Shown in pieces: positions 13,025-26,711 of a DNA stretch of 64,000 nt. How positions within the stretch are numbered: the stretch's first letter is position 1; every line of letters starts with the position of its first letter. A model generated the notes under the pieces. The model had not been told where the DNA came from. It made no database searches and saw nothing but the letters and a program-made list of their open reading frames with translations. The stretch is from Sipunculus nudus. Lineage: Eukaryota; Annelida; Sipuncula; Golfingiida; Sipunculidae. Location: the NCBI GenBank assembly GCA_026874595.1, contig CM049315.1, positions 74,474,401 through 74,538,400 of the forward strand, given 5' to 3'. The translations under genes were made by a program, and so were the position numbers.

Positions 13025-16000
13025 GGTGGCGCCACCAGTCTGCAGAAACTAATAAAAACACTTAATGGTTAATATCCATGCAGAGAAGCATTGTGGTCTC
13101 TCGATTAGTTGTTCAGATACTTCAGCTTTTTTGTATCAAATTTTCCATTATTCTGAGGGATACTTTGGAGTCCTATATCTTGAAGGATATGGGTAACACA
13201 GACCTAATTTCAGGTTTTCACAGACACTTTTCATGGGCCTCCTTGCATGACAAGAATGAAGATTCTAGGTCCAGTTGTTACAATTTGTACCCTGTTGACA
13301 GATAGCCACATCTTAAAAGGTCTCAAAAATAGAGAAAATAATTTGTAAAAATTTGAATAAAAATAGAGGTGGCACACCCAGTCTGCTGAAACTGATGGAA
13401 CATGTCATGATCAATATGTATGCCAAAAATCATGAGCATCAGTGTTGTAGTTATTGAGATACTGGAGTTTTTGTTTCCAATTATTATATTATTCTGGGGG
13501 GTATTTTGGAGCCATACAGCTTAATGGATATGGGTAACAGAGACCTAATTTAAGGTTTCCATGGAGATTTTTTATGGGTCTCCCTGTGTGTAAAGAATGA
13601 AGATTCTAGGTCCAGTTGTTATGATTTGTGCCCTGTTAACAGATGTTCATATCTTTAAAGGTCTCACACATAGAGAAAAAAATTCGAAAAAAAGCCCCAA
13701 CAAATACATGTGGTGCCACCAGGCTGCAGAAACTGATGAAACACTCCATGATCAATATCCATGCAATTATGCTGATCTCTGCATTAGTTGTTCAGATACT
13801 TCAGCTTTTGTATCAAATTTTCCATTATTCTGAGCTGTACTTTGGAGTGCCACAGCTCAAAGGATATGGGTAACAGAGACCTAATTTTAGGTTTCAATGG
13901 AGACTTTTCATGGGTCTCCCTTTGTGATAAGAATGAAGATTCTAGGTCCAGTCGTTACAATCTGAACCCTGTTGACAGATAACCACATCTTTAAAGGTCT
14001 CAAAAATTGAGAAAAAAATTGTAAAAATTTTAAAAATACAGGTGGCGCCACCAGTCTGCAGAAACTGATGAAACGTCTCATGATCAATATGTATGCCAAA
14101 AATCATGACCATCAGTGATGTAGTTAATGAAATATTGAAGTTTTTGTGTGAAATTTTTGACTATTCTGGGGGGTACTTTGGGGCCCCATAGCTCAAAGGA
14201 TATGGGTAACAGAGACCTAATTTCTGGTTTCCATGGAGACTTTTCATAGGTTTCTCAGAATGTCAAGAATAAAGATTCTAGGTCTAGTATTTACGATTTG
14301 TGCCTTGTTAACAGATGTCCTCATTTTTAAAGGTCTCAAAAATAGAGAAAAAAATTCGTAAAAAATTGAAAAATACAGGTGGTGCCACCAGTCTGCAGAA
14401 ACTGATGGAACATCTCATGATCAATATGTATGCCAAAAATCATGACCATCAGTGATGTAGTTAATGAGATATTGAAGTTTTTGTATAAACTTTTTGACTA
14501 TTCTGGGGGGTACTTTGGGGCCCCATAGCTCGAAGGATATGGGTAACAGAGACCTAATTTCTGGTTTCCATGGAGACTATTTATAGGTCTCTCAGAATGT
14601 ACAGAATGAAGATTCTAGGTCCAGTTTTTACGATTTGTGCCCTGTTAACAGATGTCCACATTTTTAAAGGTTTCAAAAATATAGAAGAAAATTCGTAAAA
14701 AATCGAAAAAAACAGTTGGCACCACCAGTCTGCAGAAACTGATGAAACATCTCATGATCAATATGTATGCCAAAAATCATGACCATCAGTGATGTAGTGA
14801 ATGAGATATTGAAGTTTTTGTATGAAATTATTTACTATTCTTGGGGGTACTTTGGGGCCCCATAGCTTGAAGGATATTGGTAACAGAGACCTAATTTCTG
14901 GTTTCCATGGAGACTTTTCATAGGTTTCTCAGAATGTCAAGAATAAAGATTCTAGGTCCAGTATTTACGATTTGTGCCCTGTTAACAGATGTCCACATTT
15001 TTAAAGGTTTCAAAAATATAGAAGAAAATTCGTAAAAAATCGAAAAAAACAGTTGGCACCACCAGTCTGCAGAAACTGATGAAACATCTCATGATCAATA
15101 TGTATGCCAAAAATCATGACCATCAGTGATGTAGTTAATGAGATATTGAAGTTTTTGTATGAAATTATTTACTCTTCTTGGGGGTACTTTGGGGCCCCAT
15201 AGCTTTAAGGATATGGGTAACAGAGACCTAATTTCTGGTTTCCATGGAGACTTTCATAGGTTTCTCAGAATGTCAAGAATAAAGATTCTAGGTCCAGTAT
15301 TTACGATTTGTGCCCTGTTAACAGATGTCCTCATTTTTAAAGGTCTCAAAAATAGAGAAAAAAATTCGTAAAAAATCGAAAAATACAGGTGGCGCCACCA
15401 GTCTGCAGAAACTGATGGAACATCTCATGATCAATATGTATGCCAAAAATCATGACCATCAGTGATGTAGTTAATGAGATATTGAAGTTTTTGTATAAAC
15501 TTTTTGACTATTCTGGGGGGCACTTTTGGGCCCCATAGCTCGAAGGATATGGGTAACAGAGACCTTATTTCTGGTTTCCATGGAGACTATTTATAGGTCT
15601 CTCAGAATGAGATTCTAGGTCCAGTTTTTACGATTTGTGCCCTGTTAACAGATGTCCACATTTTTAAAGGTTTCAAAAATATAGAAGAAAATTCGTAAAA
15701 AATTGAAAAAAACAGTTGGCACCACCAGTCTGCAGAAACTGATGAAACATCTCATGATCAATATGTATGCCAAAAATCATGACCATCAGTGATGTAGTTA
15801 AAGAGATATTGAAGTTTTTGTATAAACTTTTTGACTATTCTGGGGGGTACTTTGGGGCCCCATGGCTTGAAGGATATGGGTAACAGAGACCTAATTTCTG
15901 GTTTCCATGGAGACTTTTCATAGGTCTCTCAGAATGTAAAGAATGAAGATTCTGAGTCCAGTCTTTACGATTTGTGCCCTGTTAACAGATGTTCACATTT

Positions 16001-16388
16001 TTTAAGGTCTCAAAAATAGAAAAAACAATTTGTAAAAAATCGAAAAATAAAGGTGGCGCCACCTGTCTGCAGAAACTGATGGAACATCTCATGATCAATA
16101 TGTATGCCAAAATTCATGACCATCAGTGATGAAGTTTATGAAATATTGAAGTTTTTGTGTGAAATTTTTTACTATTCTTGGGGGTACTTTGGGGCCCCAT
16201 AGCTCGAAGGATATGGTTATCAGAGACCTTATTTCTGGTTTCCATGGAGACTTCTTACAGGTCTCTCAGAATGTAAAAAATGAAGATTCTAGGTCCAGCC
16301 TTTACGATTTGTGCCCTGTTAACAGATGTCCACATTTTTAAAGGTCTCAAAAATAGAGAAAAATATTCGTAAAAAATAAAAAAATAAA
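13025..16388 (+). repeat. Higher-order unit 4 (10 monomers)
   Basis: 3364 bp, matching unit 2. Units 2+3 and 4+5 together form an 18-monomer super-unit of about 6.05 kb, present twice. Confidence 0.85.
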
Positions 16389-19300
16389 GGTTGCGCCACC
16401 AGTCTGCAGAAACTAATAAAAACACTTAATGGTTAATATCCATGCAAAGAAGCATGGTGGTCTCTGGATTAGTTGTTCAGATACTTCAGCTTTTTTGTAT
16501 CAAATTTTCCATTATTCTGAGGGATACTTTGGAGTCCTATATCTTGAAGGATATGGGTAACACAGACCTAATTTCAGGTTTTCACAGACACTTTTCATGG
16601 GCCTCCTTGCATGACAAGAATGAAGATTCTAGGTCCAGTTGTTACAATTTGTACCCTGTTGACAGATAGCCACATCTTAAAAGGTCTCAAAAATAGAGAA
16701 AATAATTTGTAAAAATTTGAATAAAAATAGAGATGGCACACCCAGTCTGCTGAAACTGATGGAACATGTCATGATCAATATGTATGCCAAAAATCATGAG
16801 CATCAGTGTTGTAGTTATTGAGATACTGGAGTTTTAGTTTCCAATTTTTCATTATTCTGGGGGGTATTTTGGAGCCATACAGCTTAATGGATATGGGTAA
16901 CAGAGACCTAATTTCAGGTTTCCATGGAGATTTTTTATGGGTCTCCCTGTGTGTAAAGAATGAAGATTCTAGGTCCAGTTGTTATGATTTGTGCCCTGTT
17001 AACAGATGTTCATATCTTTAAAGGTCTCACACATAGAGAAAAAAATTCGAAAAAAAGCCCCAACAAATACATGTGGTGCCACCAGGCTGCAGAAACTGAT
17101 GAAACACTCCATGATCAATATCCATGCAATTATGCTGATCTCTGCATTAGTTGTTCAGATACTTCAGCTTTTGTATCAAATTTTCCATTATTCTGAGCTG
17201 TACTTTGGAGTGCCACAGCTCAAAGGATATGGGTAACAGAGACCTAATTTTAGGTTTCAATGGAGACTTTTCATGGGTCTCCCTTTGTGATAAGAATGAA
17301 GATTCTAGGTCCAGTCGTTACAATCTGAACCCTGTTGACAGATAACCACATCTTTAAAGGTCTCAAAAATTGAGAAAAAAATTGTAAAAATTTTTAAAAT
17401 ACAGGTGGCGCCACCAGTCTGCAGAAACTGATGAAACGTCTCATGATCAATATGTATGCCAAAAATCATGACCATCAGTGATGTAGTTAATGAAATATTG
17501 AAGTTTTTGTGTGAAATTTTTGACTATTCTGGGGGGTACTTTGGGGCCCCATAGCTCAAAGGATATGGGTAACAGAGACCTAATTTCTGGTTTCCATGGA
17601 GACTTTTCATAGGTTTCTCAGAATGTCAAGAATAAAGATTCTAGGTCCAGTATTTACGATTTGTGCCTTGTTAACAGATGTCCTCATTTTTAAAGGTCTC
17701 AAAAATAGAGAAAAAAATTCGTAACAAGGGACCTATGGGTCACTGTGCTCAGCTGAAGTTAACCTTGAAGGTAAAAATCTAAAATAATATCAAATGGAGA
17801 TAAAGTGTAAGAGGAAGAGGTAATAAAGGCCATGGTTGGTTTATATGATTGGTTTGTATTGATGAGCAAGAAATTGTTGCAAATAATATTTTGTGACCTG
17901 ACCATGTGTTTCCTAATGTTGAAACTGAAGCATGTGAGCAGTTTGTGAACAAATGATCTGTACAGTTACCATGACCTTAAGTTGGCTTTTCGATTAACTG
18001 TTGACATTTCAGTAGTTTACACATTTGTTCAATCGAATCTTTTTTTTTGTATAATATATATTATTAAATATATGTTTTTTTTTATGAAATGTATACAGTT
18101 GAAATATAACTAATTAACAACATAAAACATGGCAAACAAAGCCTGATCTCAAATTCTGCTGATGCAGGAAAATAATGAACAAATGTTTGTAATAAATCCT
18201 CATTTTTTTATCACATCAATTTTTTTTTTAATTCAAGTTTATATTTCTATACATTTTCAATATAACATATATATCTGAATATAAAAGTTGATTCATAATT
18301 CTCAATTGCATCATCATAAATCTCAATCTTGTCAGATAACACCACATCATGCATACAAATGTTTATTTATTTTTTACCACAAAAATATATCTTTTAAATC
18401 TGCAAAACAATAAATATCTAAAAAAAATACTTGATTTAGATTTTATAATTTTTAATTGTGTCTTTATTTATCCATAATGTGCTTCATATTTTATCATAAT
18501 TTAAGCATACTGATGGGTTCCATTATGATTGGTAAAATCATTTAAAAGAAAAATGATTTCTTTAAAAATGCTACATTACACAACATTGCATCTTCTGGAT
18601 TACACCTTGAATTACTTTTTCAAGGAAAGTTTTTGCATATCAGAGTGGAAGCAGCATTACAATTAAGGAGATACAGTGAAAACAATAACAATACTGCATA
18701 ACACTTGGTGGGTTGTGTTTGCAAGGGGGAGGGGGGGGGTCATTGGGATGGTGATATGAGAATAACTGTACACCTGTCACAGCAGGGGATCTCCCCCAGT
18801 GACTGTAACAAATCAGAAACTCTGGCATAGCTGACTTCCAGTGACCTGGAGTGGGACCCTGCATCTGTAATCTGTAAACAAAGCAAATGACTACAATAGA
18901 GCCTCAAGAAAAAAATCAATAACTAGCTTAATTTTCAAGCTTTTACTTCCAAATTTCAGATTTAAACAAATTAAATATTTATGTTCACATGCTGTGAAAA
19001 TTAAATCAATGGTGCTTACAGGAAAAAAACGTGCCATGGTCAAATTGGGCAAAATTTAAGGTCCTGATTTTATTTTTATGCTAATTACTTAAAAAATTTA
19101 CAAAATTCAGATCTAATTTTGGGTAAACAATTGAATCTTAATTAAACATAGTTATATACTTGGGAAAACAGACTCTAGTTTCAAAATTTTTCATGTTAAG
19201 TGAGTAAATATTTTTCCTGATTTTTTACAAAGTCCATTATGTTTGGGCCCATAACTTAAAGAATTTATACTTAACAGACTTAATTTCTGGCATGTACATA

Positions 19301-19542
19301 GGAACTATATAGAAGAATATTTATGGTAAATATGAGGAAAAACAGATGAGTGGTTTTGATATTAGGCAGTCCTGAAGTGTGAAAATAGGATTTTAATAAA
19401 AAATTGAGGTTTTTCCTTAATTTCTCAAAGGAACGAAGTCGCAGAGACCCAGTTTTCGGCTTGGTAGGAGATCTTGGGGGCATCTAACATTATGCTGAAT
19501 TTTGGAATCCTAGGTCTTACGGTTTCAAAACGTGCCACATCT

Positions 19543-19602
19543 ACGGACGGACGGACGGACGGACGGACGGACGGACGGACGGACAGACGGACGGACGACG
19601 GA
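19543..19602 (+). repeat. (ACGG)n microsatellite of the nested element
   Basis: About a dozen near-perfect ACGG units, with one ACAG and one ACG slip. This is the hallmark tract placed just before the right terminal domain. Its reverse-strand translation is an artefactual RPSV repeat. Confidence 0.95.
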
Positions 19603-19619
19603 CAATGGACCACGACTAT

Positions 19620-19648
19620 AGCTCAGATGACTTATAGTCAGCTGAGCT
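19620..19648 (+). other. Terminal stem-loop of the nested element
   Basis: agctcagatgact and agtcagctgagct form a 13-bp stem with one mismatch and a three-base loop (tat). The inverted sequence GCTCAGCTGA recurs at the left end (about 17744-17753). Confidence 0.75.
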
Positions 19649-21004
19649 AAAAAATTGAAAAATACAGGTGGTGCCACCAGTCTGCAGAAACTGATGGAAC
19701 ATCTCATGATCAATATGTATGCCAAAAATCATGACCATCAGTGATGTAGTTAATGAGATATTGAAGTTTTTGTATAAACTTTTTGACTATTCTGGGGGGT
19801 ACTTTGGGGCCCCATAGCTCTAAGGATATGGGCAACAGAGACCTAATTTCTGGTTTCCATGGAGACTATTTATAGGTCTCTCAGAATGTACAGAATGAAG
19901 ATTCTAGGTCCAGTTTTTACGATTTGTGCCCTGTTAACAGATGTCCACATTTTTAAAGGTTTCAAAAATATAGAAGAAAATTCGTAAAAAATCGAAAAAA
20001 AACAGTTGGCACCACCAGTCTGCAGAAACTGATGAAACATCTCATGATCAATATGTATGCCAAAAATCATGACCATCAGTGAAGTAGTTAATGAGATATT
20101 GAAGTTTTTGTATGAAATTATTTACTATTCTTGGGGGTACTTTGGGGCCCCATAGCTTGAAGGATATGGGTAACAGAGACCTAATTTCTGGTTTCCATGG
20201 AGACTTTTCATAGGTTTCTCAGAATGTCAAGAATAAAGATTCTAGGTCCAGTATTTACGATTTGTGCCCTGTTAACAGATGTCCTCATTTTTAAAGGTCT
20301 CAAAAATAGAGAAAAAAATTCGTAAAAAATCGAAAAATACAGGTGGCGCCACCAGCCTGCAGAAACTGATGGAACATCTCATGATCAATATGTATGCCAA
20401 AAATCATGACCATCAGTGATGTAGTTAATGAGATATTGAAGTTTTTGTATAAACTTTTTGACTATTCTGGGGGGCACTTTGGGGCCCCATAGCTCGAAGG
20501 ATATGGGTAACAGAGACCTAATTTCTGGTTTCCATGGAGACTATTTATAGGTCTCTCAGAATGAGATTCTAGGTCCAGTTTTTACGATTTGTGCCCTGTT
20601 AACAGATGTCCACATTTTTAAAGGTTTCAAAAATATAGAAGAAAATTCGTAAAAAATCGAAAAAAACAGTTGGCACCACCAGTCTGCAGAAAGAATAAAA
20701 CATCTCATGATCAATATGTATGCCAAAAATCATGACCATCAGTGATGTAGTTAATGAGATATTGAAGTTTTTGTATGAAATTTTTTACTATTCTTGGGGG
20801 TACTTTGGGGCCCCATAGCTTGAAGGATATGGGTAACAGAGACCTAATTTCTGGTTTCCATGGAGACTTTTCATAGGTCTCTCAGAATGTAAAGAATGAA
20901 GATTCTAGGTCCAGCCTTTACGATTTGTGCCCTGTTAACAGATGTCCACATTTTTAAAGGTCTCAAAAATAGAGAAAAATATTCGTAAAAAATAAAAAAA
21001 TAAA

Positions 21005-23695
21005 GGTGGCGCCACCAGTCTGCAGAAACTAATAAAAACACTTAATGGTTAATATCCATGCAAAGAAGCATTGTGGTCTCTCGATTAGTTGTTCAGATAC
21101 TTCAGCTTTTTTGTATCAAATTTTCCATTATTCTGAGGGATACTTTGGAGTCCTATATCTTGAAGGATATGGGTAACACAGACCTAATTTCAGGTTTTCA
21201 CAGACACTTTTCATGGGCCTCCTTGCATGACAAGAATGAAGATTCTAGGTCCAGTTGTTACAATTTGTACCCTGTTGACAGATAGCCACATCTTAAAAGG
21301 TCTCAAAAATAGAGAAAATAATTTGTAAAAATTTGAATAAAAATAGAGGTGGCACACCCAGTCTGCTGAAACTGATGGAACATGTCATGATCAATATGTA
21401 TGCCAAAAATCATGAGCATCAGTGTTGTAGTTATTGAGATACTGGAGTTTTTGTTTCCAATTATTATATTATTCTGGGGGGTATTTTGGAGCCATACAGC
21501 TTAATGGATATGGGTAACAGAGACCTAATTTAAGGTTTCCATGGAGATTTTTTATGGGTCTCCCTGTGTGTAAAGAATGAAGATTCTAGGTCCAGTTGTT
21601 ATGATTTGTGCCCTGTTAACAGATGTTCATATCTTTAAAGGTCTCACACATAGAGAAAAAAATTCGAAAAAAAGCCCCAACAAATACATGTGGTGCCACC
21701 AGGCTGCAGAAACTGATGAAACACTCCATGATCAATATCCATGCAATTATGCTGATCTCTGCATTAGTTGTTCAGATACTTCAGCTTTTGTATCAAATTT
21801 TCCATTATTCTGAGCTGTACTTTGGAGTGCCACAGCTCAAAGGATATGGGTAACAGAGACCTAATTTTAGGTTTCAATGGAGACTTTTCATGGGTCTCCC
21901 TTTGTGATAAGAATGAAGATTCTAGGTCCAGTCGTTACAATCTGAACCCTGTTGACAGATAACCACATCTTTAAAGGTCTCAAAAATTGAGAAAAAAATT
22001 GTAAAAATTTTTAAAATACAGGTGGCGCCACCAGTCTGCAGAAACTGATGAAACGTCTCATGATCAATATGTATGCCAAAAATCATGACCATCAGTGATG
22101 TAGTTAATGAAATATTGAAGTTTTTGTGTGAAATTTTTGACTATTCTGGGGGGTACTTTGGGGCCCCATAGCTCAAAGGATATGGGTAACAGAGACCTAA
22201 TTTCTGGTTTCCATGGAGACTTTTCATAGGTTTCTCAGAATGTCAAGAATAAAGATTCTAGGTCCAGTATTTACGATTTGTGCCTTGTTAACAGATGTCC
22301 TCATTTTTAAAGGTCTCAAAAATAGAGAAAAAAATTCGTAAAAAATTGAAAAATACAGGTGGTGCCACCAGTCTGCAGAAACTGATGGAACATCTCATGA
22401 TCAATATGTATGCCAAAAATCATGACCATCAGTGATGTAGTTAATGAGATATTGAAGTTTTTGTATAAACTTTTTGACTATTCTGGGGGGTACTTTGGGG
22501 CCCCATAGCTCTAAGGATATGGGCAACAGAGACCTAATTTCTGGTTTCCATGGAGACTATTTATAGGTCTCTCAGAATGTACAGAATGAAGATTCTAGGT
22601 CCAGTTTTTACGATTTGTGCCCTGTTAACAGATGTCCACATTTTTAAAGGTTTCAAAAATATAGAAGAAAATTCGTAAAAAATCGAAAAAAAACAGTTGG
22701 CACCACCAGTCTGCAGAAACTGATGAAACATCTCATGATCAATATGTATGCCAAAAATCATGACCATCAGTGAAGTAGTTAATGAGATATTGAAGTTTTT
22801 GTATGAAATTATTTACTATTCTTGGGGGTACTTTGGGGCCCCATAGCTTGAAGGATATGGGTAACAGAGACCTAATTTCTGGTTTCCATGGAGACTTTTC
22901 ATAGGTTTCTCAGAATGTCAAGAATAAAGATTCTAGGTCCAGTATTTACGATTTGTGCCCTGTTAACAGATGTCCTCATTTTTAAAGGTCTCAAAAATAG
23001 AGAAAAAAATTCGTAAAAAATCGAAAAATACAGGTGGCGCCACCAGCCTGCAGAAACTGATGGAACATCTCATGATCAATATGTATGCCAAAAATCATGA
23101 CCATCAGTGATGTAGTTAATGAGATATTGAAGTTTTTGTATAAACTTTTTGACTATTCTGGGGGGCACTTTGGGGCCCCATAGCTCGAAGGATATGGGTA
23201 ACAGAGACCTAATTTCTGGTTTCCATGGAGACTATTTATAGGTCTCTCAGAATGAGATTCTAGGTCCAGTTTTTACGATTTGTGCCCTGTTAACAGATGT
23301 CCACATTTTTAAAGGTTTCAAAAATATAGAAGAAAATTCGTAAAAAATCGAAAAAAACAGTTGGCACCACCAGTCTGCAGAAAGAATAAAACATCTCATG
23401 ATCAATATGTATGCCAAAAATCATGACCATCAGTGATGTAGTTAATGAGATATTGAAGTTTTTGTATGAAATTTTTTACTATTCTTGGGGGTACTTTGGG
23501 GCCCCATAGCTTGAAGGATATGGGTAACAGAGACCTAATTTCTGGTTTCCATGGAGACTTTTCATAGGTCTCTCAGAATGTAAAGAATGAAGATTCTAGG
23601 TCCAGCCTTTACGATTTGTGCCCTGTTAACAGATGTCCACATTTTTAAAGGTCTCAAAAATAGAGAAAAATATTCGTAAAAAATAAAAAAATAAA
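21005..23695 (+). repeat. Higher-order unit 6 (8 monomers)
   Basis: 2691 bp, nearly identical to units 3 and 5. Confidence 0.85.
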
Positions 23696-26660
23696 GGTGG
23701 CGCCACCAGTCTGCAGAAACTAATAAAAACACTTAATGGTTAATATCCATGCAAAGAAGCATTGTGGTCTCTCGATTAGTTGTTCAGATACTTCAGCTTT
23801 TTTGTATCAAATTTTCCATTATTCTGAGGGATACTTTGGAGTCCTATATCTTGAAGGATATGGGTAACACAGACCTAATTTCAGGTTTTCACAGACACTT
23901 TTCATGGGCCTCCTTGCATGACAAGAATGAAGATTCTAGGTCCAGTTGTTACAATTTGTACCCTGTTGACAGATAGCCACATCTTAAAAGGTCTCAAAAA
24001 TAGAGAAAATAATTTGTAAAAATTTGAATAAAAATAGAGGTGGCACACCCAGTCTGCTGAAACTGATGGAACATGTCATGATCAATATGTATGCCAAAAA
24101 TCATGAGCATCAGTGTTGTAGTTATTGAGATACTGGAGTTTTTGTTTCCAATTATTATATTATTCTGGGGGGTATTTTGGAGCCATACAGCTTAATGGAT
24201 ATGGGTAACAGAGACCTAATTTAAGGTTTCCATGGAGATTTTTTATGGGTCTCCCTGTGTGTAAAGAATGAAGATTCTAGGTCCAGTTGTTATGATTTGT
24301 GCCCTGTTAACAGATGTTCATATCTTTAAAGGTCTCACACATAGAGAAAAAAATTCGAAAAAAAGCCCCAACAAATACATGTGGTGCCACCAGGCTGCAG
24401 AAACTGATGAAACACTCCATGATCAATATCCATGCAATTATGCTGATCTCTGCATTAGTTGTTCAGATACTTCAGCTTTTGTATCAAATTTTCCATTATT
24501 CTGAGCTGTACTTTGGAGTGCCACAGCTCAAAGGATATGGGTAACAGAGACCTAATTTTAGGTTTCAATGGAGACTTTTCATGGGTCTCCCTTTGTGATA
24601 AGAATGAAGATTCTAGGTCCAGTCGTTACAATCTGAACCCTGTTGACAGATAACCACATCTTTAAAGGTCTCAAAAATTGAGAAAAAAATTGTAAAAATT
24701 TTTAAAATACAGGTGGCGCCACCAGTCTGCAGAAACTGATGAAACGTCTCATGATCAATATGTATGCCAAAAATCATGACCATCAGTGATGTAGTTAATG
24801 AAATATTGAAGTTTTTGTGTGAAATTTTTGACTATTCTGGGGGGTACTTTGGGGCCCCATAGCTCAAAGGATATGGGTAACAGAGACCTAATTTCTGGTT
24901 TCCATGGAGACTTTTCATAGGTTTCTCAGAATGTCAAGAATAAAGATTCTAGGTCCAGTATTTACGATTTGTGCCTTGTTAACAGATGTCCTCATTTTTA
25001 AAGGTCTCAAAAATAGAGAAAAAAATTTGTAAAAAATTGAAAAATACAGGTGGTGCCACCAGTCTGCAGAAACTGATGGAACATCTCATGATCAATATGT
25101 ATGCCAAAAATCATGACCATCAGTGATGTAGTTAATGAGATATTGAAGTTTTTGTATAAACTTTTTGACTATTCTGGGGGGTACTTTGGGGCCCCATAGC
25201 TCTAAGGATATGGGCAACAGAGACCTAATTTCTGGTTTCCATGGAGACTATTTATAGGTCTCTCAGAATGTACAGAATGAAGATTCTAGGTCCAGTTTTT
25301 ACGATTTGTGCCCTGTTAACAGATGTCCACATTTTTAAAGGTTTCAAAAATATAGAAGAAAATTCGTAAAAAATCGAAAAAAACAGTTGGCACCACCAGT
25401 CTGCAGAAACTGATGGAACATCTCATGATCAATATGTATGCCAAAAATCATGACCATCAGTGATGTAGTTAATGAGATATTGAAGTTTTTGTATAAACTT
25501 TTTGACTATTCTGGGGGGCACTTTGGGGCCCCATAGCTCGAAGGATATGGGTAACAGAGACCTAATTTCTGGTTTCCATGGAGACTATTTATAGGTCTCT
25601 CAGAATGAGATTCTAGGTCCAGTTTTTACGATTTGTGCCCTGTTAACAGATGTCCACATTTTTAAAGGTTTCAAAAATATAGAAGAAAATTCGTAAAAAA
25701 TCGAAAAAAACAGTTGGCACCACCAGTCTGCAGAAACTGATGAAACATCTCATGATCAATATGTATGCCAAAAATCATGACCATCAGTGATGTAGTTAAT
25801 GAGATATTGAAGTTTTTGTATGAAATTATTTACTATTCTTGGGGGTACTTTGGGGCCCCATAGCTTGAAGGATATGGGTAACAGAGACCTAATTTCTGGT
25901 TTCCATAGAGACTTTTCATAGGTCTCTCAGAATGTAAAGAATGAAGATTCTGAGTCCAGTCTTTACGATTTGTGCCCTGTTAACAGATGTTCACATTTTT
26001 TAAGGTCTCAAAAATAGAAAAAACAATTTGTAAAAAAATCAAAAAATAAAGGTGGCGCCACCAGTCTTCAGAAACTGATGGAACATCTCATGATCAATAT
26101 GTATGCCAAAATTCATGACCATCAGTGATGAAGTTTATGAAATATTGAAGTTTTTGTGTGAAATTTTTTACTATTCTTGGGGGTACTTTGGGGCCCCATA
26201 GCTCGAAGGATATGGTTATCAGAGACCTTATTTCTGGTTTCCATGGAGACTTTTCACAGGTCTCTCAGAATGTAAAAAGTGAAGATTCTAGGTCCAGCCT
26301 TTACGATTTGTGCCCTGTTAACAGATGTCCACATTTTTAAAGGTCTCAAAAATAGAGAAAAATATTCATAAAAAATAAAAAAAAAAAGGTGGCGCCACCA
26401 GTCTGCAGGAACTGATGAAACATCTCATGATCAATATGTATGCCAAAAATCATGACTATCAGTGATGTAGTTAATGAGATATTGACGTTTTTGTATGAAA
26501 TTTTTTACTATTCTGGGGGGGTACTTTGGGGCCCCATAGCTTGAAGGATATGGGTAACAGAAACCTAATTCCAGGTTTCGAAGGAGATTTTTCATGGATC
26601 TCTCTTGATGTAAAGTAAGAAGATTCCAGGTCCAGCGGTTACGATTTGTGCCTTGTTAAC
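23696..26660 (+). repeat. Higher-order unit 7 (9 monomers, last one diverged)
   Basis: Monomer starts at 23696, 24039, 24379, 24711, 25049, 25386, 25713, 26051 and 26388. It resembles unit 1 more than the 8- and 10-monomer units in its second half. Confidence 0.8.
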
Positions 26661-26711
26661 GGACAGACGGCCGGATGGCTGGACTGACGACGGACAAAGA
26701 GTGATCGCTAT

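Larger units (their letters stand above)
3890..17724 (+). repeat. ~336-bp satellite array, left block
   Basis: Monomer starts, taken at GGTGGCGCCACC or its variants, fall at 3946, 4289, 4629, 4961, 5298, 5634, 5971, 6298, 6635, 6972 and so on, with spacings of 327-343 bp. Neighbouring monomers differ clearly, but monomers 8 to 10 positions apart are nearly identical, which defines higher-order repeats. Each monomer also carries CTGCAG, TGATCA, GGGGCCCC, TCCATGGA and CTGTTAACAG. The many 60-78-codon open frames in the array recur with it and are not genes. Confidence 0.95.
17725..19648 (+). mobile_element. Nested 1.9-kb element of the same family
   Basis: The left end starts CAAGGGACCTATGGGTCA. 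The right end has a perfect (ACGG)n tract (19543-19602) and a stem-loop at 19620-19648. Compared with the uninterrupted homologous site near 11669, it sits between two A residues of an A-run. There is either no target duplication or at most an AA, as expected for Helentron-like insertion. The right half (19246-19600) is a diverged single core unit: gggcccataacttaaag, aacagacttaatttctgg and atcctaggtc match satellite monomer phrases in order. The middle (17800-19200) is AT-rich and codes for nothing I recognise. It is absent from the other units, so it arrived after the array amplified. Confidence 0.8.
16389..21004 (+). repeat. Higher-order unit 5 (8 monomers), split by an insertion
   Basis: 4616 bp in total. 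Removing the insertion at 17725-19648 leaves about 2691 bp, the length of units 3 and 6, and the sequence resumes exactly where it stopped. Confidence 0.85.
19649..26660 (+). repeat. ~336-bp satellite array, right block
   Basis: Continuation of the array after the nested insertion. The last monomer (from 26388) is the most diverged and runs into the GACGG domain at about 26660. Edge monomers are more divergent than internal ones, as is usual for satellite arrays. Confidence 0.95.

Noticed and set aside
19425-19725. Minus-strand frames with RPSV repeats
   Set aside because: Translation of the (ACGG)n microsatellite; not a protein.
3999-26340. Dozens of recurring 60-78-codon open frames in the satellite (both strands)
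   Set aside because: They repeat exactly with the monomers, lack splice or start context, and change frame with small indels between monomers. They are shadows of the repeat.
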